In this document: in pieces, positions 11,109-19,466 of the stretch
How the letters are laid out: each line of letters begins with the position of its first letter
Position numbering within the stretch: the stretch's first letter is position 1
From: Gluconobacter cadivus
GTDB lineage: Bacteria > Pseudomonadota > Alphaproteobacteria > Acetobacterales > Acetobacteraceae
NCBI RefSeq assembly: GCF_015244745.1
Contig: NZ_JABCQI010000003.1
Span: 62,001-126,000 of the forward strand
Length of the DNA stretch: 64,000 bases
Direction: 5' to 3'
Made by a program: the position numbers and the translations under genes
The notes under the pieces: generated by a model
What the model was told of the DNA's origin: nothing
Databases searched by the model: none
What the model saw: the letters and a program-made list of their open reading frames with translations, nothing else

Positions 11109-12290
11109 TCAGTCGTGCTGGAGTTTGCGTGGGAAGGCAGCCGGGTTGAACGCTGCGAGCAGGATGCCGCTCAGTGCGATCACGACGGAGGCGGGGCAGA
11201 GCACCGCAAATCCCAATGTATTGAGAAGATGGCCGCCAATCGCCGAGCCCAGCAGGATGCCCATGTTGCTGCTGCTGTTGACGGCCGCGCCCGCAACATC
11301 CGCACTGGTCGCGCGGGCCCGGATGGCACCAGACATAACGAAGGGAATAATGGCGGCATAGCCCATGCACCATAGCCCGATCGCCGCGACGCTTGGCCAG
11401 GCGGACAGCAAATGTCCGTAGACCAGGGTCATGCCCGTCAGCATGGCGATGCCGCCACCGAACAGACCGCCCGCAGGCCAGCGATCCACGACCTGTCCTG
11501 CCGCCCACAGACCGGAAATGCTGACAAGTCCGGTGATGAGCAGCGCAATGCTTAACAGATGTTCGGGCAGATCATGTGCCAGAAGCAGCGGAGAGACGTA
11601 AGTATAGAGCAGGTTATGCGCGAAGAAGAAAATGGCGTTCACGCCGATTACGATGCCGAAAATCCGCGCGGCATGGGGTGAGCGAAGGGTGGGAACTTTG
11701 AGGGCTTTGGTATCGGCGCCGCGTACGGGCGGGAGATAGAGTGCGATGAAGATCGTCAGCATCGCGGCCAGCGCTGCAATGACGTAGAGTGCCACACGCC
11801 AGCTTGTGAACTGGCTGATTGCGGCGGCTCCCGGAACGCCCAGAACCGACCCCAGAGACGTCCCTCCGAAAACGAACGAAATGGCGCGTCCCGTCATGCG
11901 TTCGGGTACGAGATGGGCGGTATAGGCGGCGGCAATGGACATCAGCAGCGCGTGAGACAGGCCACCCAGCGCCCGGCCGACGCAGAGAATGCCGAAGCTG
12001 GGTGCCATGGCGGAAATCAGGTTGGAGACGACATACCCGACGAGGCAGAGCACCATGAGCATCTTTCGGTCCATGCGGCTCGTGGCGATCGTGATGGGGA
12101 CGGCCCCGAATGCGACGAGCAGGGCATAGGCGCTCACGGCCAATCCGGCATGGCCTTCGGTGATGTTGAAGGACTTGGCCATGTCGATCAGCAGGCCAAC
12201 CGGTGCGACCTCGGTTGTCACGGCAATGAAGGTCGATGCGAACAGAGCGCAGAGACCCGCAATGGCTGGGCCGGAGAGCGTTTTGAACAC
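11109..12290 (-). CDS. MFS transporter, DHA1 type (drug or sugar efflux)
   Basis: The 393-residue protein has about twelve hydrophobic segments and the MFS loop-2 motif form GAVPITIATSRMDRKMLM. The pattern (AVTTEVAPVGLLIDMAKSF, VGRALGGLSHALLMSIAAA, FGGTSLGSVLGVPGAAAIS) is that of DHA1 exporters related to AraJ/SotB. It starts with GTG at 12290 behind an AGGA box. It is divergent from a TonB siderophore receptor, so export of a siderophore, drug or sugar are all possible; the substrate is unknown. Confidence 0.85.
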   Translation of the reverse strand: MFKTLSGPAIAGLCALFASTFIAVTTEVAPVGLLIDMAKSFNITEGHAGLAVSAYALLVAFGAVPITIATSRMDRKMLMVLCLVGYVVSNLISAMAPSFGILCVGRALGGLSHALLMSIAAAYTAHLVPERMTGRAISFVFGGTSLGSVLGVPGAAAISQFTSWRVALYVIAALAAMLTIFIALYLPPVRGADTKALKVPTLRSPHAARIFGIVIGVNAIFFFAHNLLYTYVSPLLLAHDLPEHLLSIALLITGLVSISGLWAAGQVVDRWPAGGLFGGGIAMLTGMTLVYGHLLSAWPSVAAIGLWCMGYAAIIPFVMSGAIRARATSADVAGAAVNSSSNMGILLGSAIGGHLLNTLGFAVLCPASVVIALSGILLAAFNPAAFPRKLQHD

Positions 12291-12356
12291 GATGCAATTC
12301 CTGATTGGAACGGTGACCTGAGCGTCCCGAATGCGAGGGCTTTTGGCACTTTGATC

Positions 12357-12389
12357 GCATCACGGAAACCCAAAAATTCAGGGTGATGC
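12357..12389. promoter_or_regulatory. Inverted repeat upstream of the MFS gene
   Basis: GCATCAC (12357-12363) and GTGATGC (12383-12389) are perfect inverted arms with a 19-nt spacer, inside the 404-bp gap between the MFS gene and the siderophore receptor. GATC flanks both arms. It could be an operator for the MFS gene or the base of a leader hairpin. Apart from this and the Fur-like site, nothing else was recognised in the gap. Confidence 0.35.
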
Positions 12390-12616
12390 AATGATCGTGT
12401 GAAGGGGGGCGGAATGGCCCGCAAGGCCCGTTTTGTCAGGGGTTTATGAAGATGTCCGGTTTCGTTTTCTCGGGATGATATTCCGGATTCGGCAGATCAT
12501 CTCCAGAGGCTTTCTGGAAGGTTATTTCTGTACCGGACCCCCGTATCAGGCGTCAAAAGTGTTTCGTATGTTTTCGTAAAGGCTTTTTTGACAACAAAAG
12601 CAGAATAGCACTCTGT

Positions 12617-12635
12617 TAATAAGAACTATTCTCAT
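12617..12635. promoter_or_regulatory. Fur-box-like site upstream of the siderophore receptor
   Basis: TAATAAGAACTATTCTCAT resembles the classical Fur box with a near-inverted GAA/TTC core. It lies 60 bp before the receptor start, downstream of a TTGACA (12588-12593) that could be the -35 element. Iron repression of the receptor-PepSY module is therefore likely. Confidence 0.5.
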
Positions 12636-12694
12636 GTAGGTTTGCGTCATCCCTTCCATGAGAGGGGCTGATAAACGGTCACTCGAAAGCGCGT

Positions 12695-14989
12695 ATGATG
12701 CAGACAGGGAATAATCCGGCTTCACGTTCCCGTCCTGGAACGGGGTTCAGAAAAACCCTGTATGCTCTCGCGTTGCTGTCCAGTGGCTGGGAGGAGGCTG
12801 TGGCTCAGGCGGTCCCTGCGGATCTCTCTGCGGCGGGACAGGAGCAGAAGAAGGTCTCCACGAAGAAAAAACCGTCTTCTGTCGTAACGGCAGAGCCAGA
12901 TGTCCCCGGCAGTGTCGAGCAGCTTCTGGTCCATGGACATCGTGCAACCGCTACAACAGACGGTACCGGAACCTATACCGTGCGTGCGGTGTCCACGACG
13001 CGCATGTTGTTACGGCCCGAAGATGTACCGCAGTCAATTTCTGTTCTGAGCACGCAGCAGATGAAGGACCAGAATCTTTTCACGGTCGACAACGCGCTCA
13101 AACAGGTCGCGGGCGTCAACGTCAATCTGTATGGCGATGGTACGGCGGGGTTTTCGGCCCGTGGTTTCCAACTCGCGGCTCAGTACGATGGATCGCCCGC
13201 GACAGGCGGCCTTCAGCTTGCCCAGCAGTTCGACCTTGCGATCTATGACCGGATCGAGGTTCTGCGCGGCCCGGATGGTGTGTTGCAGGGTTCAAGCGCG
13301 CCGGGAGGCAGTGTCAATTTCGTTCATAAACGCCCGACGGAAACATTTCAGGGCAATGCCTCTTTCAGTGCCGGATCATGGGATAATTATCATGCCAGCG
13401 TCGATGTGGGTGGGCCGATCGGGAAATCGAAAATCGTGTCCGCCCGTCTGGTCATGGCTGGGACCGATCGCGATTTCTTCTATAAAAATGCCTATGACCG
13501 CCGCTGGACGATCTATGGCGTGACGGACGTCCATATCGATCGACGCACCACCCTGACCGTTTCCGTCACGTCGCAGTCCAATGACACGACCCGCTATATG
13601 GGCCTGCCGCGCATGAGCGGTACGGGGGCGGACCTCAATCTGCCGCGCAATACGTTCATCGGCTCGGACTGGAACAAGGGGCAGGTGCCGACGACCGAAG
13701 TCATGGCGCAGCTCGAACGGCGCTTTGGTGCGGGCTGGGTCGGGCGTGTCACAGGACGGCACAGGACAGCCGATACTGATCTGCAATACAGCTATATCAA
13801 CGCTTATAATGCCAAGGCGCAGACAGCGAATTATGTGGCGGCTCGCTCCATTTACAGCGAAACCAATGATGGTGTGGACGGGTATCTGACCGGGCCGCTG
13901 CATCTTCTGAATCGGACGCATACGCTCATGATCGGCGCGAATTATAACCGCTATGTCTATGAAGGCGGCGGGGCGAGCGTGAACTCTCGCACGAACGCCG
14001 CTCTGGCCGGTCTGCCGATCAGCGATTATGGCGCAATTTCAGGGGCCATTCTCCCTTCCGTTACAAGCCGGAGCTGGCAGCCGACCGAACAGTGGGGTGT
14101 GTACGGGCAGGGGCGTTTTCAGCTCATGTCGAGCATTTTCCTGACGCTGGGCGGGCGCATCAGCGGATATGTGCAGAAATCGCGCGATCTGGTGCCGGGT
14201 GCCGTGACCAGTACGTCCATCGATCAGCAGGGTATCCTGACGCCCTATGCCGCGCTGGTCTATCACGTTCTGCCGCACATCACATTCTATGCCAGCTATA
14301 CCGATACGTTCAGCCCCCAGTCTGCCTATGGCGTGGACGGACGCCAGCTTCAGCCGGTACGGGGTGGGCAGCTTGAAGGCGGCATGAAAGGTGCGCTGTT
14401 CAACCAGATGCTGAGCTTTACGATGGCGGGATACAAGATCGTGCAGCGGAACGATGCGATTGCCAACAGCGATCTGGACCCGACCTGTGGCCCGAGCCAT
14501 ACCGCTACCTGTTACGTCGCGGCAGGAAGAACGCGCAGTCAGGGTGCGGAAGCCGAAGTGATTGGCCGCCCCCTGCCGGGATGGGACATCAATGCCAGTT
14601 ACACCTACAACGACAACCGCATCGTTGATAACGGTACGCCGTCGAATGCAGGTCTTGCCTATGCCGGGAATTCGCCGCGGCATCTGTGGAAACTCTGGAC
14701 GCATTATCGGTTCGAACCCTATCGGGGCGCGCAGAAAAACATCTGGAGCATCGGGGGCGGCATCAATGCGCAGAGCGGGACGTTTGGCACCAATCGCCTT
14801 GTCACGCAGTCCGGCTACATCATCGCCTCGGCACAGGTCGGATATCAATGGAACCGCTATCTGGCGCTGACCATGAACCTCAACAACATCTCCAATACGC
14901 GCTATTATCAGCGGCTCGGCAATTTCTATTATTACAACTATTACGGTGAGCCCCGGAATTTCATGTTTACCCTGCGCTCGAATTTCTGA
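12695..14989 (+). CDS. TonB-dependent siderophore receptor (FhuE/FpvA-like)
   Basis: The 764-residue outer-membrane protein has a signal region (KTLYALALLSSGWEEAVAQA), a plug domain opening with LLRPEDVPQSISVLSTQQMKDQN and RIEVLRGPDGVLQGSSAPGG, and a beta-barrel that ends in the aromatic residue expected for barrel insertion (TLRSNF). These plug motifs mark the siderophore-receptor branch, so the ligand is probably a ferric siderophore. It is followed without gap by three small membrane genes often found with such receptors. A Fur-like box precedes it. The exact siderophore is unknown. Confidence 0.9.
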   Translation: MMQTGNNPASRSRPGTGFRKTLYALALLSSGWEEAVAQAVPADLSAAGQEQKKVSTKKKPSSVVTAEPDVPGSVEQLLVHGHRATATTDGTGTYTVRAVSTTRMLLRPEDVPQSISVLSTQQMKDQNLFTVDNALKQVAGVNVNLYGDGTAGFSARGFQLAAQYDGSPATGGLQLAQQFDLAIYDRIEVLRGPDGVLQGSSAPGGSVNFVHKRPTETFQGNASFSAGSWDNYHASVDVGGPIGKSKIVSARLVMAGTDRDFFYKNAYDRRWTIYGVTDVHIDRRTTLTVSVTSQSNDTTRYMGLPRMSGTGADLNLPRNTFIGSDWNKGQVPTTEVMAQLERRFGAGWVGRVTGRHRTADTDLQYSYINAYNAKAQTANYVAARSIYSETNDGVDGYLTGPLHLLNRTHTLMIGANYNRYVYEGGGASVNSRTNAALAGLPISDYGAISGAILPSVTSRSWQPTEQWGVYGQGRFQLMSSIFLTLGGRISGYVQKSRDLVPGAVTSTSIDQQGILTPYAALVYHVLPHITFYASYTDTFSPQSAYGVDGRQLQPVRGGQLEGGMKGALFNQMLSFTMAGYKIVQRNDAIANSDLDPTCGPSHTATCYVAAGRTRSQGAEAEVIGRPLPGWDINASYTYNDNRIVDNGTPSNAGLAYAGNSPRHLWKLWTHYRFEPYRGAQKNIWSIGGGINAQSGTFGTNRLVTQSGYIIASAQVGYQWNRYLALTMNLNNISNTRYYQRLGNFYYYNYYGEPRNFMFTLRSNF

Positions 14990-15303
14990 TGCCTTCCGAA
15001 ACTCCCTCAACCGCACGCTCCCGTCGTTCCGGCGTGTCATCATCACCTGCGCGCCGGTGGATCTGGCGTGCGGTGTTCGTGTTTGCGCTGGTCTGGATAG
15101 CGGCGCATTTCATCACGCTGGGCGCCCTGAAATGGGGGCCTGCTGTGCGGCATGACGCGACGGTTTTGGGGCAGATGATTGCGGTCGCTGCGTTTCCGCT
15201 ACTGTTTCTGCTCGCTTTCGGAACACGCAGTCCGTTGCGTGGCGGGATCATTGCTGGAGCGGTCGGCGTTGTGGCCCTTCTGGCCGTTTTGTTGCATTCG
15301 TGA
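14989..15303 (+). CDS. Small inner-membrane protein, DUF3649-like
   Basis: The ATG shares its first base with the last base of the receptor stop. The 104-residue product has an Arg-rich N-terminus and three hydrophobic stretches (AVFVFALVWIAAHFITLGA, QMIAVAAFPLLFLLAF, GGIIAGAVGVVALLAVLL). Size, topology and position between a siderophore receptor and a PepSY protein match DUF3649 proteins of siderophore operons. Assignment rests more on context than on motifs. Confidence 0.65.
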   Translation: MPSETPSTARSRRSGVSSSPARRWIWRAVFVFALVWIAAHFITLGALKWGPAVRHDATVLGQMIAVAAFPLLFLLAFGTRSPLRGGIIAGAVGVVALLAVLLHS

Positions 15304-16769
15304 TGCAGGATACGCTTCGCACCCGGATGGGATGGCTGCATGCCTGGGTCGGTTTTGCCGCAGGGCTCCTGCTGTTCTGCGTTTTTGCTTCAGGCTGCCT
15401 TGCCGTATTCGACACCGAACTGACGCGCTGGCTCCAGCCTGAAGCCCCACCGCAGACAGAGGCATTTTCTCCGCAATCTCTGGACCATGTCCTTCCGGCC
15501 GTGCACGACCTGCTGGCGCAGGGTGAAAAGCCGTTCATAACCCTGCCTTCCGCACGGGACCCCTATCTGCGTCTGGAGCATCATGACGGGCATGAGTTCC
15601 TGACCGTTCCATACAATCCACAGACTGGAGAACGTCTGAACGTCCGCGCTACGGCCGGAGGGACGTTTTTCTACGACCTGCATTACACGATGCGTTCCGG
15701 CGTTTACGGAGAAACGGTTGTTGCGTTTGCAGGTCTGGCGCTTCTGCTGACAATCGGTTCGGGCATCATCATCCATCTGAAGGGGCTTATCTCCGACTTG
15801 ATGCTCCTGCGTCCTTTTGCGGCCAGATTGCGGGCATGGCTGGACGTACATGTGGTGGCCGCTGTTGTGTTCCTGCCGTTCATTCTGCTGATGGCCTATA
15901 GCGGCACCTTTATCCGTGCGCGGACGCTTTTTCCGCCCGTGTCCTATCTCGCCTCCGTTGAAAACGCTTTCCGGGCCTCTGCGCCATCCACGCACCACAC
16001 ATCCGAGAAACCGGCTGTTTCAATCCCTTCAATCTTCCCCCCGCTGGCTCCCCTCGTAGCGGAGGCTGAACGTACGATTGGGGCGGGCCAGACCGGATAT
16101 ATCCTGTTCCAGCCGCAGAATATCCTCATATCCCGAACCGATGCGTCCGGCCCGTTACTGACACGCGAGCATGTCGATTTCAGCCCGGAGGATGGTCATG
16201 TTCTGCGTCATGTCCTGCTGCCCGGCGCCATTACCCATACGGAGCAGGTTCTGAAAGGGTTGCATTATGCCCGCTGGACGGGGGTGGGCATGCGCTGGCT
16301 GTATTTCATTTCGGGCGCCATGGGGGCCGTCATGTTCGCGAGCGGCTCTATCATTTTTCTGATGAAACGCCGTCGTCAGTCAGGGGAGCGGCTCATGTTC
16401 CGGATTGCCGAGGGCCTGGCCATCGGCAGTGTTGTGGGGATGCCAATGGGGGCGCTGGCTTTTTTTTGGGCCAATCGCCTATTGCCCGTCGCTTTGCACG
16501 ACCGTCCGCTGGCGGAAGGACATGTTTTTCTGGCTGTCTGGGTGCTCAGTGCCGTTTCGGGGATGGTGTGGAGCCTTCTGGGCCGTCCGTTTCAGGGCTG
16601 GAAAATCCAGCTTTTCTGTCTGGCGGGGCTTGGTCTTTTTCTGACTCCGCTGGACGTTGTGACCCGACCGGGGGTTACATTTTTTCATGTCCCGACGGTT
16701 TTTGCCGCAACGGATCTGGTGGCGTTCTTTCTAGCGCTCGTCTCGCTCCAGATGGCGCGCCGCCTGTGA
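15303..16769 (+). CDS. PepSY-associated TM protein (siderophore-uptake ferric reductase-like)
   Basis: About 488 residues with a first TM helix (LHAWVGFAAGLLLFCVFASG) and a typical opening TRMGWLHAWVGF, then a periplasmic PepSY-type domain, a TM segment around FAGLALLLTIGSGIIIHLKG, and several C-terminal helices. Conserved histidines in the helices (LHAWVG, DLHYTM, DVHVVAAVVF) could bind heme. This family (PiuB/FoxB/FsrB-like) releases iron from siderophores in the periplasm by reduction. The ATG at 15303 overlaps the previous stop; a GTG at 15300 is an alternative. Confidence 0.85.
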   Translation: MQDTLRTRMGWLHAWVGFAAGLLLFCVFASGCLAVFDTELTRWLQPEAPPQTEAFSPQSLDHVLPAVHDLLAQGEKPFITLPSARDPYLRLEHHDGHEFLTVPYNPQTGERLNVRATAGGTFFYDLHYTMRSGVYGETVVAFAGLALLLTIGSGIIIHLKGLISDLMLLRPFAARLRAWLDVHVVAAVVFLPFILLMAYSGTFIRARTLFPPVSYLASVENAFRASAPSTHHTSEKPAVSIPSIFPPLAPLVAEAERTIGAGQTGYILFQPQNILISRTDASGPLLTREHVDFSPEDGHVLRHVLLPGAITHTEQVLKGLHYARWTGVGMRWLYFISGAMGAVMFASGSIIFLMKRRRQSGERLMFRIAEGLAIGSVVGMPMGALAFFWANRLLPVALHDRPLAEGHVFLAVWVLSAVSGMVWSLLGRPFQGWKIQLFCLAGLGLFLTPLDVVTRPGVTFFHVPTVFAATDLVAFFLALVSLQMARRL

Positions 16770-17083
16770 CTATTGTTCTCTGCACGTGTCTATGGAGCCT
16801 GTTTCTGCTTTTGCAGGCCTGCCATGAGCCGAAAATGCTGCGGTATGCGCGGCTTCAGAAACCTGCGTGGCTGCAAAGGGCAGGAGGGTTACGGTTTGTC
16901 TTGCCTCTCGCGGCGCTTGCACTGTGTTTTGCGGAGCGTGCGTCGACAGCAGTTCCAGTCTGGGTTGCGACATTTTCAGTCGCGGGGTTACTCGTCGCGC
17001 TGGGTTGGTCCGGACTGGCCCGATACCGGGAACTTCTGATCTTGACTTCGAACGTCAGGGCAAAAACGCTCGGAAAAGAATGA
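16766..17083 (+). CDS. Small membrane protein, DUF3325-like
   Basis: A GTG start at 16766 overlaps the PepSY stop by 4 bp and gives 105 residues with about three TM helices (TIVLCTCLWSLFLLLQAC, FVLPLAALALCFA, ATFSVAGLLVALGWSGLARY). Last gene of the receptor-DUF3649-PepSY-DUF3325 order known from other proteobacterial siderophore operons. No catalytic motif is visible. It ends 36 bp before the convergent diguanylate cyclase. Confidence 0.65.
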   Translation: MTIVLCTCLWSLFLLLQACHEPKMLRYARLQKPAWLQRAGGLRFVLPLAALALCFAERASTAVPVWVATFSVAGLLVALGWSGLARYRELLILTSNVRAKTLGKE

Positions 17084-17119
17084 AGGTCCGGGTTTTCAGG
17101 GATAGGGCTCGAAAAGATC

Positions 17120-18292
17120 TTATATTCCCGGAAGTGAACTGTCTTCTTCCTGTGCAAAGTGAACCACGCGATCACGACCTGTCTGTTTGGCGGCATAAAG
17201 AGCATTGTCGGCCCGGGCCAGAAGATCTGTTCGACTGATCCCCGTGCCAGGACAGAGGGCAGCGCCAATGCTCAGTGTTGCCGTGATACCGTCCTCTCCG
17301 ATCAGACGGGTTTCGGTTGAGAACGTATTACGGAGGCGCTGGGCGGTTGCGAGCATTTCGTCGACACTCCCGCACTGGAAAACGATAACGAATTCGTCCC
17401 CGCCAATACGGAACAGGCTTGTCGTTGGGTAAAGAAGATCCCTGCAGACACGCCCCATGGTGATGATGATCTGATCTCCGATTGCGTGGCCATGGAGGTC
17501 ATTGATGTTTTTGAAATGATCGATATCGACCATGAGAAGCGCTTCATGGGCGCAGTTTTTTCCGTCATTTTCCAGCCACTCCTGAAAGGCCCGGCGATTG
17601 CCGCCGCCTGAAAGAGGGTCCTGAAGGATCAGTTCTTTCTGCTGGAAGGCGAGTTGCTCCCATGGGATTGCAATCATGCCCAGAGCGAACAGCGTTACTT
17701 CGATAACGGTCAGGAAATTATAGGTTGCCACGGCCCAGATGGTTGCTGGAGCGGCACCAAGAGGGGCTGGCATCCACAGTACGAGCGCCACCAGTAAAAG
17801 GTAAAACCCTGCATAGAGGGTCAGAAGTCTTTGCAGGTTGCGCCGTGCCGGGGTTCTGATCTGGTCTGCGTTCCGCAGATTCCGAAGCCCCAGAATGTGG
17901 AGCATTGCAAGCGCGGCCAGACGGCAGGCCGTACTGAGGATGTGGAACAGCCCTGTGCGCCCCGAGAGGGCTGACAGAACAAAGAAGACGATACAGGCCA
18001 GCAGAACCGGCAGAACCCGGGTGCGATAGCCGAGGATGATTCGCATGGCCTGCCACGCGGCTCCGTAGGCCATGATCATGAACAGGGAACTCATCCGGAG
18101 CCCCCACTGTCCCGGCAGAATGCTCTGGACAGTGGAGAACAGGCCCGAGATCGCGCCCAGAAAGAAGGGAGCCGCGTACCACGCCATGCGGGACCATCGT
18201 CTGCCGGAAAATTCTGACAGGATGAAATGGACGCCCAGAAGCAGGAAAATAACCGTGCTGTACCCAAGCAGAGTGGGCGGATCAGGTGTCAT
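17120..18292 (-). CDS. Membrane-bound diguanylate cyclase (GGDEF)
   Basis: The N-terminal half has about six hydrophobic helices; the C-terminal half is a GGDEF domain with the intact signature RIGGDEFVIVFQ and upstream DPLSGGGNRRAF and VDIDHFKNINDLHGHAIGD, so it should make cyclic di-GMP. The inhibitory RxxD I-site normally just before the signature is absent (YPTT there), so product feedback is not expected. No EAL domain. The ATG at 18292 places the first helix at the N-terminus; a GTG at 18331 would add 13 residues. Upstream sequence shows no strong ribosome site for either. Confidence 0.88.
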   Translation of the reverse strand: MTPDPPTLLGYSTVIFLLLGVHFILSEFSGRRWSRMAWYAAPFFLGAISGLFSTVQSILPGQWGLRMSSLFMIMAYGAAWQAMRIILGYRTRVLPVLLACIVFFVLSALSGRTGLFHILSTACRLAALAMLHILGLRNLRNADQIRTPARRNLQRLLTLYAGFYLLLVALVLWMPAPLGAAPATIWAVATYNFLTVIEVTLFALGMIAIPWEQLAFQQKELILQDPLSGGGNRRAFQEWLENDGKNCAHEALLMVDIDHFKNINDLHGHAIGDQIIITMGRVCRDLLYPTTSLFRIGGDEFVIVFQCGSVDEMLATAQRLRNTFSTETRLIGEDGITATLSIGAALCPGTGISRTDLLARADNALYAAKQTGRDRVVHFAQEEDSSLPGI

Positions 18293-18518
18293 GGATACTG
18301 CATGGGTTATTGAACAGGCCGCACAGGCCACTCCCGAAAACGCTGATGGACAGACTTCGATTCCTCACAAAAACAATAAAGACAGCTCGACCTTACCTTG
18401 AGGTTAATGGCATTTTTCAGGCTGGTATTTCTTCGGGGTGGGTGACGCAACCGCCATCTCCCGGCATAAGGACTTTTTTTGTCCTCTTTGTCATGAGGGA
18501 TCGAATGCCACTTGAAGA

Positions 18519-19466
18519 ATGTTTTTGCGAGATGGTCCGGTTGCGGTGGTGATGCGTCTTTTCCCGCTCTGGGCCATTCTGGTGTCCGGGCTTGCACTCC
18601 TTCTGCCCGGAGGGTTCCTGACGCTCGTGCCCGTTATTACGCCACTTCTGGCGTTTGTTATGTTCACGATGGGCGTGTCGCTCACACCGGCCGATTTCGG
18701 GCGTATCCTGCGTCGGCCCGCGCCGGTTCTGGCCGGGGTGGGGCTGCATTATCTTGTCATGCCGCTTGCGGCGTGGGGGATTGCGCATCTGCTGGGACTG
18801 TCGCCTGCACTGATGACAGGCATGGTTCTGGTCGGGTGCGTGTCGAGTGGCACGGCATCCAATGTCATGATCTATCTGTCGCGCGGGGACGTGGCGCTTT
18901 CGGTCAGCATCAGCGCGTTTTCAACGCTCGTCGGGATCGTGGCGACGCCGCTTCTGGTGCGGTTCTATGTCTCGGAGGGCGTTGCGGTCGATAGCTGGGC
19001 GCTGTTTCGCAGCATCGTCACCATGGTGGCCTTGCCTGTTCTGGCGGGCGTGGTGCTCAACACGTTCTGGCATCGGGCGGTGCGCCGGCTCGAGCCCGCG
19101 CTGCCGCTGGTGGCCATGGTGTCGATCCTGCTCATCATCGGGGCGATCGTGGCGGGTGTGGGGCCGTCCTTGAAAGAGGCCGGTCCGATTATGCTCTTGG
19201 CCGTCATCCTGCATAACGGGATCGGGCTTCTGGGAGGCTACTGGGGCGGGCGACTGCTCGGCTTTGACGAGAGTGTCTGCCGGACGCTGGCGCTGGAAGT
19301 TGGGATGCAGAATTCCGGCCTCGCCGCGACGCTGGGGCGGCTTTATTTCTCTCCGCTGACCGCGTTGCCGGGCGCGGTGTTCTCCGTCTGGCACAATGTT
19401 TCGGGGTCCATGCTGGCCTCGTTCTGGGCGTCGCGGCCTATTGTGCGGAAAGACCCGCCGTGTTGA
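18519..19466 (+). CDS. Bile acid:sodium symporter family (BASS) transporter
   Basis: A 315-residue protein with about ten TM helices and the BASS features FVMFTMGVSLTPADFGRILRRP, GMVLVGCVSSGTASNVMIYLSRGD (the crossover region binding sodium) and LEVGMQNSGLAATLGRLYF. Bacterial members import or export organic anions such as pantoate or 2-keto acids; the substrate here is unknown. The start is uncertain: ATG at 18519 or 18552, neither with a strong ribosome site. Its last 29 bp overlap the end of the convergent helicase gene. Confidence 0.85.
   Translation: MFLRDGPVAVVMRLFPLWAILVSGLALLLPGGFLTLVPVITPLLAFVMFTMGVSLTPADFGRILRRPAPVLAGVGLHYLVMPLAAWGIAHLLGLSPALMTGMVLVGCVSSGTASNVMIYLSRGDVALSVSISAFSTLVGIVATPLLVRFYVSEGVAVDSWALFRSIVTMVALPVLAGVVLNTFWHRAVRRLEPALPLVAMVSILLIIGAIVAGVGPSLKEAGPIMLLAVILHNGIGLLGGYWGGRLLGFDESVCRTLALEVGMQNSGLAATLGRLYFSPLTALPGAVFSVWHNVSGSMLASFWASRPIVRKDPPC

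Noticed and set aside
18420-18480. GC-rich leader with GGGTGACGCAACC as a possible riboswitch before the BASS gene
   Set aside because: Compared by memory with guanidine, fluoride and glycine aptamers; conserved cores are not present.
18469-18500. AGGAC...GTCCT hairpin with T-rich loop near 18475
   Set aside because: Only five base pairs, with the T-run in the loop instead of after the stem; too weak to call a terminator.
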